A DNA stretch of 64,000 nt, from contig KN832891.1 of assembly GCA_000827325.1 (NCBI GenBank), positions 587,861 to 651,860 on the forward strand. Reading direction: 5' to 3'. The stretch is from Oidiodendron maius Zn (lineage: Eukaryota; Ascomycota; Leotiomycetes; Myxotrichaceae). The position numbers were made by a program, and so were the translations under genes. Each line of letters begins with the position of its first letter. Positions within the stretch are counted from its first letter, which is position 1. Shown here piece after piece: positions 21,967-33,453 of this stretch. The notes beneath the pieces were generated by a model, which was not told where the DNA came from, ran no database searches, and saw nothing but the letters and a program-made list of their open reading frames with translations.

Positions 21967-23472
21967 TCAGGCGTTTTCCCATCTTCTGTCGTCCATGCAC
22001 AAACTGTTATCTGACGTTCCGTAATTATGCATTCTTATTATCTCCAACACCTGTGACTCCTGACTGCCTCTTATATTGGAATGAATTTCATCGGTGTTCG
22101 AATTTTGCATCGAGCTTGCATTATTCGAGCTCGAATCCGTCCGATTTAAATGACTTCGACTCACGAAAGCTAGCCCAGAAGCTTCGGAGGATACATCTTG
22201 CGAGTTAGCATTATTTTGTACGTACGTGGCTCGACTTCTGCCGCTCCTACTTAATGGATAACTTGCGGTCCAAGCGGGAGAATTAGAAACGATAGAGCGA
22301 TATAGTGGACGCAGCATGCTTGCTGAAGCTGCAAATATACCAAGGCCCGTTTCTACAGTGCTCCAGATATGGATATCCCTACCAAATCTGTTAGAAAGAA
22401 AGTCGGTCTGATAATGTTGAATCTGGCCTTGCTTACACTGCCTCGTACATTGCATCTTCTTGTAGCAACACCAAATATGGGATGCGCAGCAGAGTGGCTA
22501 CTCCAGCGCTGTGTCAAGTTAGTAAACGGGGGCGACGATAAGGCATTATGACTACCAACAGTAGACCCAAAGCGAGAAGAGCTGCTAGAGACACCTTTGT
22601 GCGGCGACCCATTTGGAGATTCCAGAACATGACAATAGGCACCAATCCAAGAACACAATCTATAATAAAGGAGACAACAGATTGGGCGATCGTTACATCC
22701 CGTACAGGATAGACTATGCAACTGCCATGGCCCCCAGCAAAACCTAGATTAATAGACAAGTTAGCCATTCACTAAGCATACCTTGAAAGAAAGGAGGGTA
22801 AATATTCCGAGCTGGGAAATAATATCATGGAAACTCTGAGAAGGACATACGACTCCAGAAAAAGTCGACAGGAGAGCATTCAAACAATATAAAGAAGAAA
22901 TAGAAGATGGAGTAGGTGACGGTTATAGTCATCGACGTATAGATGATAGTATCGTAAACTCGTTGAACAGACACCCTGGTTAGAAATATCGCCACTGCAA
23001 GACGGACGAAGGTAGCTGAAAGTACATATAACAGTCTAAATTAGCACAAGTCAGCGATAGAATCAGGTTGGTGAAGCGACGCTCTAAAGATGCTCACTCG
23101 GACAAAAATGCAAGATAAGCTATTTTGGGTCGATTAGCCGGTAGAATATTGTTGACATATTTCCCCATCCCGTAACTTATCGCCAGTGCGCCACAGATAC
23201 AATTGCTCGTAAAGAATACCTGCCTCCACTAAGGTTAGCAAGAAAAGGACGGGCTGTAGTATAACGCACAATAGAAATCGCCACTAGTACATCATCCCAT
23301 CCGAACGACTTGGTAATACACCTTCTGACATAGATACGAAGAGGAAAGAACACCCATGAAATTCCGAGCATGATCCCGATCACGACAGCTGGAATGGTGA
23401 GAATTGACACCGTGATACACCGACTCTCCGAGATAGCTCACCATATTCAGTGCGCCTGTCGTCCGACGCCAT
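21967..23472 (-). CDS. Seven-transmembrane rhodopsin-like fungal membrane protein
   Basis: A multi-exon gene. Exon 1 is complement(23442..23472) (MASDDRRTEY), joined over a 53-bp intron to an exon starting at 23388 with AVVIGIMLGISWVFFPLRIY. The second loop has the family signature VRRCITKSFGWDDVLVAISI. Later exons encode FLSE-LLYVLSATFVRLAVAI, FLTRVSVQRVYD, VTYSIFYFFFILFECSPVDFFW, the extracellular GGHGSCIV segment and VVSFIIDCVLGLVPIVMFWNL. The closing helix IWSTVETGLGIFAASASMLRPLY is typical of the fungal rhodopsin family (PF20684). The Ser/Asn-rich cytoplasmic tail runs to the stop at 21967. These proteins are common in fungal clusters and the plasma membrane, but their function is mostly unknown and they are not light-sensing opsins. 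Internal junctions were not all fixed, but no broken frame was found. Confidence 0.75.
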
Positions 23473-24901
23473 CTTATGCCGAAGCAGCGGGGCTCTATAT
23501 TGTTGTTACAAGAGAAGTGACATTTCACGGTATGTAGGGCTTCATATGCATGGCTGAGGAATGAGTTTGCCCGATATTTGTACCTCCTCCTGCGGGAACG
23601 AGCGGAAGGGGAACCTCAGCACCGGATTTGGTCCTGGGAGCCGAGCCGACAACCTGAAATGGAGAAACACTGGGATGGTGTCCTAGGCACTGTGCAAGTC
23701 TGGCCGATGTGACCGCCCGGCCGCCCCCTAGGCCTCGCAAGGGTGGGGCTCCATGCCTATATGAGGTAGTAGCTGCGTGCTCCTTTTCCCCATACTCAAA
23801 TTGCTCTTAATGATGATGATCAAGGATGATTGAAAGGCACCAAGAGCCGCCCCTGCGTGCCGTCCGTTATGCGCTGCCGCGTTGTGATTGGTGGCGGGCG
23901 CGGCTTGTGGGAATTGTTTCGTAAAGGCACCAAGATCTCGATTTCGAGACTTTGAAGGGAAGATGACAGCAATCAGCCACGAGTTCTCATAAGCATCACA
24001 ACACTCGGTCCCCTCGTCTAGGCACCCAGCCGTGGAACGGGACATCGGTAAGTGGACTCGGCAGTCCGTAGGCCAGATTTGTCTAGAGAGCAGGTACGAA
24101 TATCTTGGAGGCACTCCCACAGCAAAGATCGTGCCGCAATCCAGCTGGCTTGCAATTCCGCGGTGTAAACCTATATAGGTAATTTATGAAGAAAGAACAG
24201 ACATTTAGAGTCAGGCCATAACTCGTCAGTGACCCTAACTCGCACAATCATAAATCCAGAATTGGGGTGTCGTTGATGTACTCCCCTCTAAAGAATGATC
24301 ATCACTTCTAAATCGTGCCGCAAGCTGGTCCAATGGAAAAGTTAAATCTATTGCCAGGTGCTTTGCTGGGACCAACACTTACATTCGGTGCAGCAAATAC
24401 TGTAATTTATACATCTAGCTTAGTTAGCTATTTCCGCAGCACATCAGAGAAGCTTATTTGTTGATGGTACGTACCAAATCAATACTGAAATGGCTAGAGA
24501 ACTGGGAAAAGGAGAGTTGGAAAAATGAAGAACTATTTCTGAATTGGTATCACCATTGCACCTGCCTCTAACCATTGCACATATGGGAAGAAGGGACTGC
24601 CGAAGGCTCTACTTTCCCACCTACAAGAAAGAGGCAGGTGCCTTGGGCCTTCTCACAACGCCGAATTGCAGCACAAGACGCTCACTAACATATATTGTCC
24701 ATAGTATTAAGTCACCTCCAACTATCGAGCTTCTTGAATCATGGAGAGTCAATATTCAAATAGTGCATCATCACGAGCCTACCTAACAGCTCTCGGTAGT
24801 TCGATATCAACTAGCCATGGGCTTTGTGTTAGAAGCCCCCAACTGCCTTCGATTGAGGCATTGACGAACAGGGTCTGCTCGTTGTTGATAGGATACTCGT
24901 T
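23473..24901. other. 1.4-kb intergenic region, nothing recognised
   Basis: It separates the rhodopsin-like gene start from the metallophosphoesterase relic end. Open frames of up to 130 codons exist on the minus strand (23525-24120), but they have odd composition and no domain or signal peptide. They are not called as genes. Confidence 0.4.
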
Positions 24902-25754
24902 TCATGTGCAGTGGCTAGTCTGGCAGCATCTGGCCAACTTATAATGTTCCAACCTTTTCAATTTCTGTGCTGCTGCTTCTTCTGTGTCGTATTTCGATGG
25001 CTCGAGGCTTGCGAGTGTTTCTATTACATGTGAATTGTTGTTATCGATAGCGGTGAAATGTGTAGGTCGTTCACCATATGTATCTTGCCAGGTCACTAAC
25101 TTGACCCCCCACCCTTCGTGGATGTGCCCGAAGCAGTGTAGTTGTGGCCTGGCATGTGCAACAGCTGCGAATAAATGTGCGCACCCGGCTCTTTCTCGAC
25201 CGTAAGTATAATCCGGAATGCCCTTTGGTGGCCCATTAGTCATAACGATGTCGGCCCCTTTCTCAATAGAGAAGTTATGGACTCGCTCAGAGGGGTATTG
25301 AAACCCCCAAGCTCCTAACGCCGGGGTGTAGGGACTTGCATAAACGGTCAGCCGCGCCCCATTTTGAAGGGTGAAGTGGTGAGTGCCTTCGTCCAGCAAT
25401 ATGATACCTACCTCCTTGGCGTCTTCGAATATCTTCTTTGCCTCTCCTATCGTGCCATACTCCTTCGCAACAAGCTCGAGATCAGGAGGCGGCACTGCTT
25501 CCACGACTTTCTTCTCGAATGCAACATCGTCTAGTGTGAAATCGTGGTTCCTGCGATGGCAAGCTTTAATGGGGCGTCAATGTCTTTGAGGACCTTGATT
25601 GTGTTCGGAACTCATTCAACTTGGAGCCGTCAGTGAGATCGCCACAATGGATGGTGACATCGGTAGGTTGAAACGGTATATTTGCAAGGTTGAGGTCCAT
25701 GCCATGTGTGTCTAAGATGATGAGGAGACGGGTTTTGACAGTAGCCTTATCCAT
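24902..25754 (-). pseudogene. Decayed calcineurin-like metallophosphoesterase
   Basis: The N-terminal part (25754 downward) begins MDKATVKTRLLIILDTHG and has the metal motifs DTHG and CGDLTDGSKLNEFRT. The C-terminal part (to 24902) has FHFTLQNGARLTVYASPYTP-like, GPPKGIPDYTYGRERAGC and CFGHIHEGWG segments. Between them the frame shifts twice, about 25599-25604 and about 25548-25552, the second inside the GNHD metal motif. Each shift fits a one-base loss, and the amino-acid pattern between them (VLKDIDAPLKLAIAG) is conserved coding sequence. A 43-bp GT-AG segment (25551..25593) would restore the frame as an apparent intron, but it would delete that core strand. The usual His of THGPP is Asn (TNGPP), another sign of decay. 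It borders the transposon block. Confidence 0.7.
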
Positions 25755-26103
25755 ATTGAATGGTGTGTTGTCGATCCTTCAGATATCCTATGTTGTTTTA
25801 AGGACGGCGAAGTGTTGTGCTAAGGATGAAGAAGATGACAGTCGTGACGTGCTGGGAGCAAAATATTATATGCGAGCATGAACGCCCGAGACGAGACTAA
25901 CCCGACCTGAACCGACCCGTCATCGATTGAATCATCGACTCGTTTAAGGTTCCGATATGTACGGTAGACTTGAGGTTTATTAAGAGTACATTTTTATTTA
26001 TTTGGTTAGTGTAGCATTAGCTAGTACTTAACTTTCTCGTCATTGTAGTGGAAGTTTACTATTAACTCACGGTGAAGATAAATATGACTAACGTGTATAT
26101 ATA
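25755..26103. other. Gap between the phosphoesterase relic and the transposon block
   Basis: 350 bp that turn sharply AT-rich from about 25970 onward. It should hold the former promoter of the phosphoesterase. No other feature is seen. Confidence 0.5.
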
Positions 26104-27938
26104 GTAAGCGATCCAGATAAGTTAGCGATCCACTTTCTAGAACACCCTTTATAAAATTAATTATTACTTAACTATAATACTATATAATTAAATATATTAA
26201 TATAAATTGTCTTCTTTAGAGGTCTCTAATACCCTTTTATAAGTGCAAGTATTATATCTAGTCTTGCTGCAATTACTATAGTGCTGAGTATATAGTTAAG
26301 TACTATCCCTACTACCACTACTACTGCCTATTTCCTTATTTCCCTGGCTACCCCCTTCCTCTAGAGCTATTAAGGCCTTAGCGTCTTTAACTGATAGTAA
26401 CCCTCCTTTCTGTAGCCTAGTCTTTTTAGTCTTATAGTGCTTGCTTAGTCGGTCATTTGTCTCTTTAAGCTTATAGATATACGACTGTAATAAGGCTACC
26501 TTATATATAATTGCTACTGATCCCTTTATAAACTGGTTGATAGTATTAATTATATATAATAAAGAGCTGCCTTAGTAGCTACTAATGCGATTTTTAATAA
26601 ATATTGATTACTAGAAGGCTTAGGTTGTATTTCTGGGGGTTTGAGGGTACCAGGTATAGGCTATATTTGGACAAGAATTAGATAGACTAGGCATTGCAGT
26701 ACAGGGAGGCAGGGCCTCTAGGACTCGCTAAGGGTTAAATAGGCTAAGTCTAGCCCCTTTAAAACCCCTTTAGATATTAGAAGCAGTTATTGAGTCCTTA
26801 AAAGCTATCTAGAAAGCAAGGAAGAAATCCTCCTTTATAATATAGGTCTGGCTGCTATATATATAACCCTTAATCTGCTTGCTATAAGCCTTTTTTAATA
26901 GGCTAAAACACCCTATATCTAATAGCTAGAGTATATAGGAAGAGTATATAGGTATATAGAGGGTAATAATATTATAGTCCTTATAGTAGAGCTTAAATTC
27001 AGCTAAATAGTAGGATTTATAGCCATTAAGGATTAAAAGTTGATATCTATCTATTTTTCAACCCTCTATATAGGTATTAAAGTACTTAATCTAATCTAGA
27101 CTATTCTTATTTATAGTCTAGCTATTATTGTTTACTACAATCCTCTAACCCTTTAATAGTTTAAATTCCTGATACTAGAAATCAAGGATATAAGCACCCT
27201 TTATAATTGTAAATAGAGGTATTAACCAGCTATCTATATAGACAGCCTGTATTACTATAATCTATTCACGATTGCTAGGCTGCTTTGCCTTTACCCTACT
27301 AGCCCTATCTAAACTTGTAACGACTATTACAGTAGAGATAACGCTTATTATAAACCTAGTCTTATTAAAGTTATAAATATCCAAGGCTCTAATCCTATAC
27401 TTTATAATTATATTCTCTATAAGCTTAAACCAAGCTCTAATTATAGTCGAATCTTTATATTTAGCTCTTTAATAATTATACTTTTAATTAAAATGTATAG
27501 TAAGTTATAGTTGTTATTTTATAAAGTTTGAAGTCTAGTATAATCTGATATATCCTATATTTCGCTTAGTAAGGAGAAGATTAGCTATATCTTCTATACT
27601 ATAAAGCCTAGGAGGAAACCCTTTAGAATTAAGGTTAAGAATATATTGAACAATTACTTCCTCCTTAGAATTAGTCAATTTTCGAGTAGGGGGCTGCCAA
27701 TCGTGTTTAGACTGCTGACTAGTATATCGCTTGCCAAGGGTTATATATAAGATATTATATAGTTTGGCTATACTTTAGAGGATAAGATTAGGGTTATTTT
27801 GGAGAGCTTGAAGGGTAAGGATAATTTTGCTTTTATTAGAATATAAATCCATGTTATAATGTGGTCAATATATGGTATTGAATGTAAAGGAGGGTAAAAA
27901 TCCAGAAAGTGGATCGCTAACTTGTCTGGATCGCTTAC
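26104..27938 (-). mobile_element. Dead pogo/Fot1-like DNA transposon, element B
   Basis: Terminal inverted repeats of 35 bp (26104-26138 and 27904-27938) differ at one position and are flanked by a TA duplication (26102-26103, 27939-27940), as in Tc1/mariner/pogo elements. The minus-strand transposase relic starts near 27852 (MDLYSNKSKIILTLQALQNN). It keeps the HTH/Tc5-like part (VIVQYILNLNSKGFPPRLYSIEDIA) and the DDE core pieces (DIYNFNKTRFIISVIS, YQLLILNGYKSYYLAEFKL). It is interrupted by many TAG and TAA codons where relatives have CAG, CAA or TGG. This CpA-to-TpA pattern, with very high AT content, indicates RIP. The element is about 1.84 kb, the usual Fot1 size. It cannot encode an active transposase. 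Confidence 0.85.
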
Positions 27939-28212
27939 TATACATACACGTTAACACAACAAAAAGAGAACTTGCTAAATTGCCCAGAAAGCGACCGCCC
28001 AATGGATCAGTATCTTCCGCCATGACAACTGCCAGCTGTTAGAGAGACTCCGTTAGAAGGAAAAGGCTATAAGAGAGTAGTATAAATATGTATTGTTGCT
28101 ACATAAGTCGTAAATGCAAGTAGAAAGGGGATTTCCGTACTCATCACATGGTAGCGATTCAGGTCAACCTCGGGCGAAATTATAGTAAAGAGACTAAGTT
28201 AGGTATAACATA
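27939..28212. other. Spacer between the two pogo-like elements
   Basis: About 270 bp with near-normal base composition, unlike the RIP-mutated DNA on both sides. A plus-strand stretch (about 28015-28130) reads like a coding fragment with stops, but no family could be named. Confidence 0.35.
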
Positions 28213-28254
28213 GGTGCATAGCGAACCGGCCAACATAGCGAACCGGCCACTTTT
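28213..28254 (+). repeat. Left terminal inverted repeat of element A
   Basis: 42 bp, identical to the reverse complement of 35016-35057. It contains two copies of CATAGCGAACCGGCCA in tandem, 17 bp apart. Confidence 0.9.
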
Positions 28255-28475
28255 CGCGAAATTACTCCCTTCCTTTTATAAAAATCTTTTTTAAATCAAC
28301 TACAACATGTCTCAAAAAATCAATGAAGCTCAATTAAACCTTGCTATTTAAGCTTATAAAAAACACCCAAATCAATCAGTTCGTGTATTAGCTAAGATCT
28401 ACTAAGTAGATTATTACAGACTAGGCAAGAGACTATATAGTGTACTCCCTAGACATGATATCTTATTGATCAGGT

Positions 28476-28765
28476 ATAAAGGGTCAATATAGGAAGGTGT
28501 TGCACAGGTCGTAATCGTGAATCAAGGTGAAACTCAGTTATATTGACTATAGGCTTTCGGCATAACAGATATACAGAAAGCAGTAGATAACTTAAGTGAT
28601 ACAGAAACAACTAAGGGGTTTAGACTACAGAGCGCAACGCTTATTATAAGCCTGCTTATGTAGCAACATACATAAGCCATTACGACTATACAGTCGTATA
28701 CTATTGCATATATTGCCACTGCTTCTGAGACATCGTGACATATGTGCTTGAAGCCCTAGTCAATA
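28476..28765 (-). repeat. 3' LTR of the copia element
   Basis: 290 bp, differing from 33164-33453 at seven positions by my alignment, all A/G on the plus strand. It contains the TACGACT/AGTCGTA hairpin. Confidence 0.88.
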
Positions 28766-31700
28766 CTCCCCTAGCTGAATACATATGTTTGAGTAAAAAC
28801 ACCTCGAATACCCTCCTTATTTGACCTCCTTTACCAGCATCAGGAGTCTTATAAACCTTGCATATGCTAGTGATTTCAGGACCTTAGTTAGGCCATCAGC
28901 TGGTATACAGTCTGTAGGTATATAGGCTAGTTATAGCCTACCCTCTTTGACTTTCTGGTGTATTAGGTGGTATCGGACAGCTATATGCTTGCTTCTGCGA
29001 TAAAAGGTAGGGTTCTCAGCCAATGAGAGTGCACCTTGGTTATCCCTATATAGGGTAATAGGGTCTAAGTCCTAACCCTTATATTCTAATCCCTCTAGAA
29101 GGTATCGAATCCAGGCTCCCTCCTTAGCTGATTCTGATATAGCTATATACTCAGCCTCTATACTAGACTAAGCAACTACCAACTATCGCTTTAATTGCCA
29201 TGATACTAGCCCTCCTGCCACAAAGGTCACATATCCACTAGTCAACCTGTATGTATCACGGTCCCCAGTGTAGTCTGAGTCCATATACAGTCAAATATCC
29301 AGGTTGTATAGGCTATATTTCAGCCCTCCAAGGATAATCCCATACATCATAGTCCCCTTAAGGTATTATAGGGCCCTCTTGGCTGACTTAATATAAGCTA
29401 GTACTAGATTAACCAGGAATCGTAATAATATAGAGGCTATAAATACAATATCACACCTCGTTTAAGTGGCTAGGTAGTTAATTCGCCCGATCAGAGACTA
29501 ATAGAGCTTAATTTGATCCTCGGAGGCTGTTCCCTAGTAGGGGACTAGCAATTCACTAGCTCCTGGATCAAGGGGTATTAATACAGCCCTACATTCTAGC
29601 ATACTATACTGATCTAGGGTCTTACACACATATACATCCTGACAGAGGGTAACCTGGTGCCTCTGTCTATCCCATATAATCCTGACCCCTAAGAAGTATT
29701 GGCACTTGCCTAGGTCCTTCATATCAAAGGCCTCTAATAGCTGCTACTTCAGCTTCTTAAGCTCCTCCCCTTACAGTCCGATTAGCAGGAAATCGTCTAC
29801 ATATATAACGATTATTAAGCCTGTATCAGCACATCAATATACACATTGATCCACAACTAAGGGCAGGTATCCTAGCCTTTTAAGTGCTGCTTTCAGGGTA
29901 AGTTACCAGAGCCGAGGTGACTATTTCAGGCCATATAGAGCCTTTTAGAGTAATAGGGCTGTCTCCCCTAGTTCGAATATATCAGGGAACAGCTCCCAGC
30001 CATCAGGCAGATCAACATAAACCTCTTCATCAATATCGCCATATAGGAAGGCTAATTTAACATCCATCTGATCGACTACCCAGTTGTTTACTGCTGCTAG
30101 CCCTAGGACAATCCTCCAGGTAGTTGTATATACAACACCAGCAAAGGTTTAATCATAATCTAGGCCGTATCGTTATTCATATCCTTTGACTACCTAGCGT
30201 GCCTTATACTAGATAATCTAGTTATCGGCACCACGCTTGATCTTGAATACCCACTTAACACCTAGAGGCTTCTTGCCCTAGGCTTTAAGGCGGCCGTTAC
30301 TGACTGATATAGCTCTCCAGGTATTATTTTTAATTAAGGACCTTAGCTCTGTATATATAGCTTCCAGCCACTCTAGCCAGTTAGGTGAGTTCTTAGCCTC
30401 CTGGAGTGTTTTCAGTTCCTCACAGTCCGTAACAGCTACTATATATCCACTAACCTGTGTAGCTAGTAAGGCAGTTGCAAATAGGGTTGGATTACCCTAG
30501 GTATATAATCGAGTAATCCGTCAGTTTAAGAGATCTAGAGGAGGATAGTCCTAGCTACCCTGAGATACCTCCTCACTCCCCTGACTAGGCTCCTCTTGAT
30601 CGATTTGATCAGGTAGTCCTATCCGACTAGGTGTCTCTAAACCTAGTTGAATAGTTAATAGTACTAAAGCTCTTGGCTTATTCTTTGATCCTTTTGGTTG
30701 ACCTCTCCCTCTAGGTACAGGCACTAGATTAGTATCAGGGTCACTATCACTATCCTCCTAATCTACCTCTATATCGACTACTATAGTCAAGAGGGGGTCG
30801 TATTCCTAATCAAGGCCACCATCTTCCCCTTGACTAGTAGCTTTAGGGATATATCTGATTTCCCCTAGCAGCCAGGTTAAATCATCCGTGTTTTCAGGGG
30901 TTTCTAGGTCTTCTAGAGGCTCTGACTTATCAAATATACAGTATAATAATCGTACAATCTTTTGAGCCCTGCCTAGGAGATAGACACAGTATATCTTACT
31001 CCCCTCAAACCCTACTAGGTAGCCTTCCTCTACATAAAGGGCTAGCTTTACGCTCTTGACCCGTCTTTCCTTAGGGATATTCACATACACCTTACAGCCT
31101 AGGACATATAGGTGGCTGATATCCAGCAAATAGTTAGCGTCTTATAGTCCTAGTTCAACCTGGCATTTAAATACTTCTACTAGAGTCATCTTATCAAGTG
31201 ATAAGATAGCTATACAATTCGTAACATATACTACTCCCAGCAGTATTTCAGGCCACAATTCTGGTAGCAGGTCAGAGTCCTCAATAGCACTCCTTACCTT
31301 ACTGAATATCGTATGGTTTATACACTCTATAATACCATTCTGTTCTAGTATATAGGGAGTAGTAATCTCAGACAGCATACCATGCTTCTTTAGGTACTAG
31401 ACTAGCTTATATCCACCATACTCCTTGCCCCTATCAATCCAATACGCCTTTACAGTAGCATTCCACTACATCTTAACCAGTTGGTTAAAATACACAATTG
31501 AATAATATACATCACCCTTATTCTTATAGGACCAGGCCCATCTAGCACATATTGCATCATCTATAAATAGGCTGGCCTATGTATAGCTATTGAAGCCAAC
31601 TAGTAATATTTTTTCAATATCAACATACACTAACTCAAATACATTCCATCACCTTAGTTAAGGCATACATAATACATTCCGAATCAAATTAGCCACCTAG

Positions 31701-33163
31701 CATATACAGCACAGGCCTGGCTCTAGCTCTAGCTCTGATTGGCTAGCTTTAATCGATATTCCCTTTATTATCTATACTATCTCTTTTACCCTATCAATTA
31801 AGGTATATAGTAGATATCTATACTACAGGTCTAAGGGCTTCAGCTTTGAGCTCACTGAGCTTAATAATACATGTGTAAACATAGGCTCCTTCACTACCTT
31901 TAGGAAGTACCCTAACTTAGTAGTCTTAATCAGAGCTACTAGTTCATCGCTACCAGTATAGAGGACTCCCTTCTTAAGGTAGCCTCCCCTAGTGCTTTTT
32001 TCAAACAGCTGTCCAGAGAAGAGGTTAATTAGTATAGAGGGTAAATACAATACATCCTTTAGCTCTAGCTTCAGAGGCTTGCTATCAACACCCTCAATCT
32101 CCATTCTGACTATACCACTACCTAGTAGCTTAGCAGGTCCATTGGCCGTTAATACAGTCAGTAAAGACCCATCGTTTAAAGCATACAACTTAAAGTTAGT
32201 ATATATATATATAATATACAATACTACACCATTATCGAAACACCAGGAGTATCAGTCTAGCCCTAACTTAGTCAAAAGGGCCATTACTAAGAGTACTGGA
32301 GTATCGTCTTCATCATCATCCTTCTTCTTCTAGTTCTTGCCTCTAGAGGGTCTTAGTTTAGGGTACTTTACCCAGCAGCTGTTGTCATTATAGCCATCCT
32401 TTTTACAGTAGCCATACTTGACTGTATCACCCTTATTCTTATCACTCTTATGACCCTTACATCCCTTCTTTACATCCGGCTTCCCACTATATAGTACAGT
32501 CATCGCTTTTTCAGCTTTCTGAGACTCATCCAGGATATCAGCTATAAGGTCTAGCAGGGTTAGTGATATTTTATATACATTAGACCTTTACCAGTCTACC
32601 TATACAGGGTACTGCACGTCTAGGAGAGCGATAAAGTTGATTATATAAACCTCCTCTAGTAGGGGTAGTCCAATCGTATCAAGCTTTGACTTAAGAGCCT
32701 TATATTAGTTGATAAATACACCAATCAAGTCGTAGTGTTCAACTCTTAGGGTATTATATTTAGTCAAATACTTGTGCTTAAGGTTCCACCCAGTTGAGGT
32801 ATACCTCTAGTCGAGTAGGTGTATCATTTCAGCTGGATCTATAACCCCCTTTAGCCCTACAGCTAGTTCAGGGTAAACTGACCCTTTAATTGATATTGTG
32901 TATATCATCTTCTAGTAGTCAACTTCATCTGATTCAGGTATAATCAACCCCTTTATAATGAACTTAGCTAGTCCTTTCAAGCCTAGGAACAGGGTTATAT
33001 TGTCCTTCCAGTCTTTATAGTTATCCTCTCCCTCTAGCCACATAGGCTTAAGGAGGAACATCAAGCTAGAGCCTTGATTGGCCATAATCAAGTGACTTAA
33101 GTTAAAACTAGGTAATTCCGACTTCTCCTAATACAACCGGTGCTCATAACCTATTAACCAGAA

Positions 33164-33453
33164 ATAAAGGGTCAATATAGGAAGGTGTTGCACAGGTCGT
33201 AATCATGAATCAAGGTGAAACTCAGTTATATTGACTATAGGCTTTCGGCATAACAGATATACAGAAAGCAGTAGATAACTTAAGTGATGCAGAAACAACT
33301 AAGGGGTTTAGACTACAGAGCGCAACGCTTATTATAAGCCTGCTTATGTAGCAACATACGTAAGCCATTACGACTATACAGTCGTATGCTATTACGTATA
33401 TTGCCACTGCTTCTGAGACATCGTGACATATATGCTTGAAGCCCTAGTCAATA
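33164..33453 (-). repeat. 5' LTR of the copia element
   Basis: 290-bp partner of 28476-28765. Next to it internally, the minus strand reads CTGGTTAATAGGTTATGAGC, where a primer-binding site is expected. The same LTR family appears as a solo copy at 2662-2900. Confidence 0.88.

Larger units (their letters stand above)
28476..33453 (-). mobile_element. Ty1/copia LTR retrotransposon, degraded, nested in element A
   Basis: About 5 kb between two 290-bp LTRs, transcribed on the minus strand. In order from the 5' LTR (33.4 kb), it shows a gag region (about 33100-32350) and a protease/GAG-pre-integrase part (31823-32221: VLTANGPAKLLGSGIVRMEI, VLYLPSILINLFSGQ). Then come an integrase end (31142-31378: TTPYILEQNGIIECINHTI), the integrase C-terminal region (30806-31129: LYVLGCKVYVNIPKERR), a reverse-transcriptase segment (29534-29722: MKDLGKCQYFLGVRI) and RNase H remnants. 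The order integrase before RT is that of copia. All frames are full of TAG/TAA stops. The 7-mer TATCTTA occurs just outside both ends (28459-28465, 33454-33460) and may include the target-site duplication. In that case each LTR would extend about 10 bp further left. Confidence 0.85.

Noticed and set aside
21967-23472. True light-sensing opsin
   Set aside because: The sequence matches the fungal 'rhodopsin' membrane family (KSFGWDD and GG...C motifs), with no retinal-binding Lys in a seventh helix of opsin type.
23525-24120. Minus-strand frames of 71 and 130 aa
   Set aside because: No recognisable family and no splice pattern linking them; likely chance frames in GC-richer DNA.
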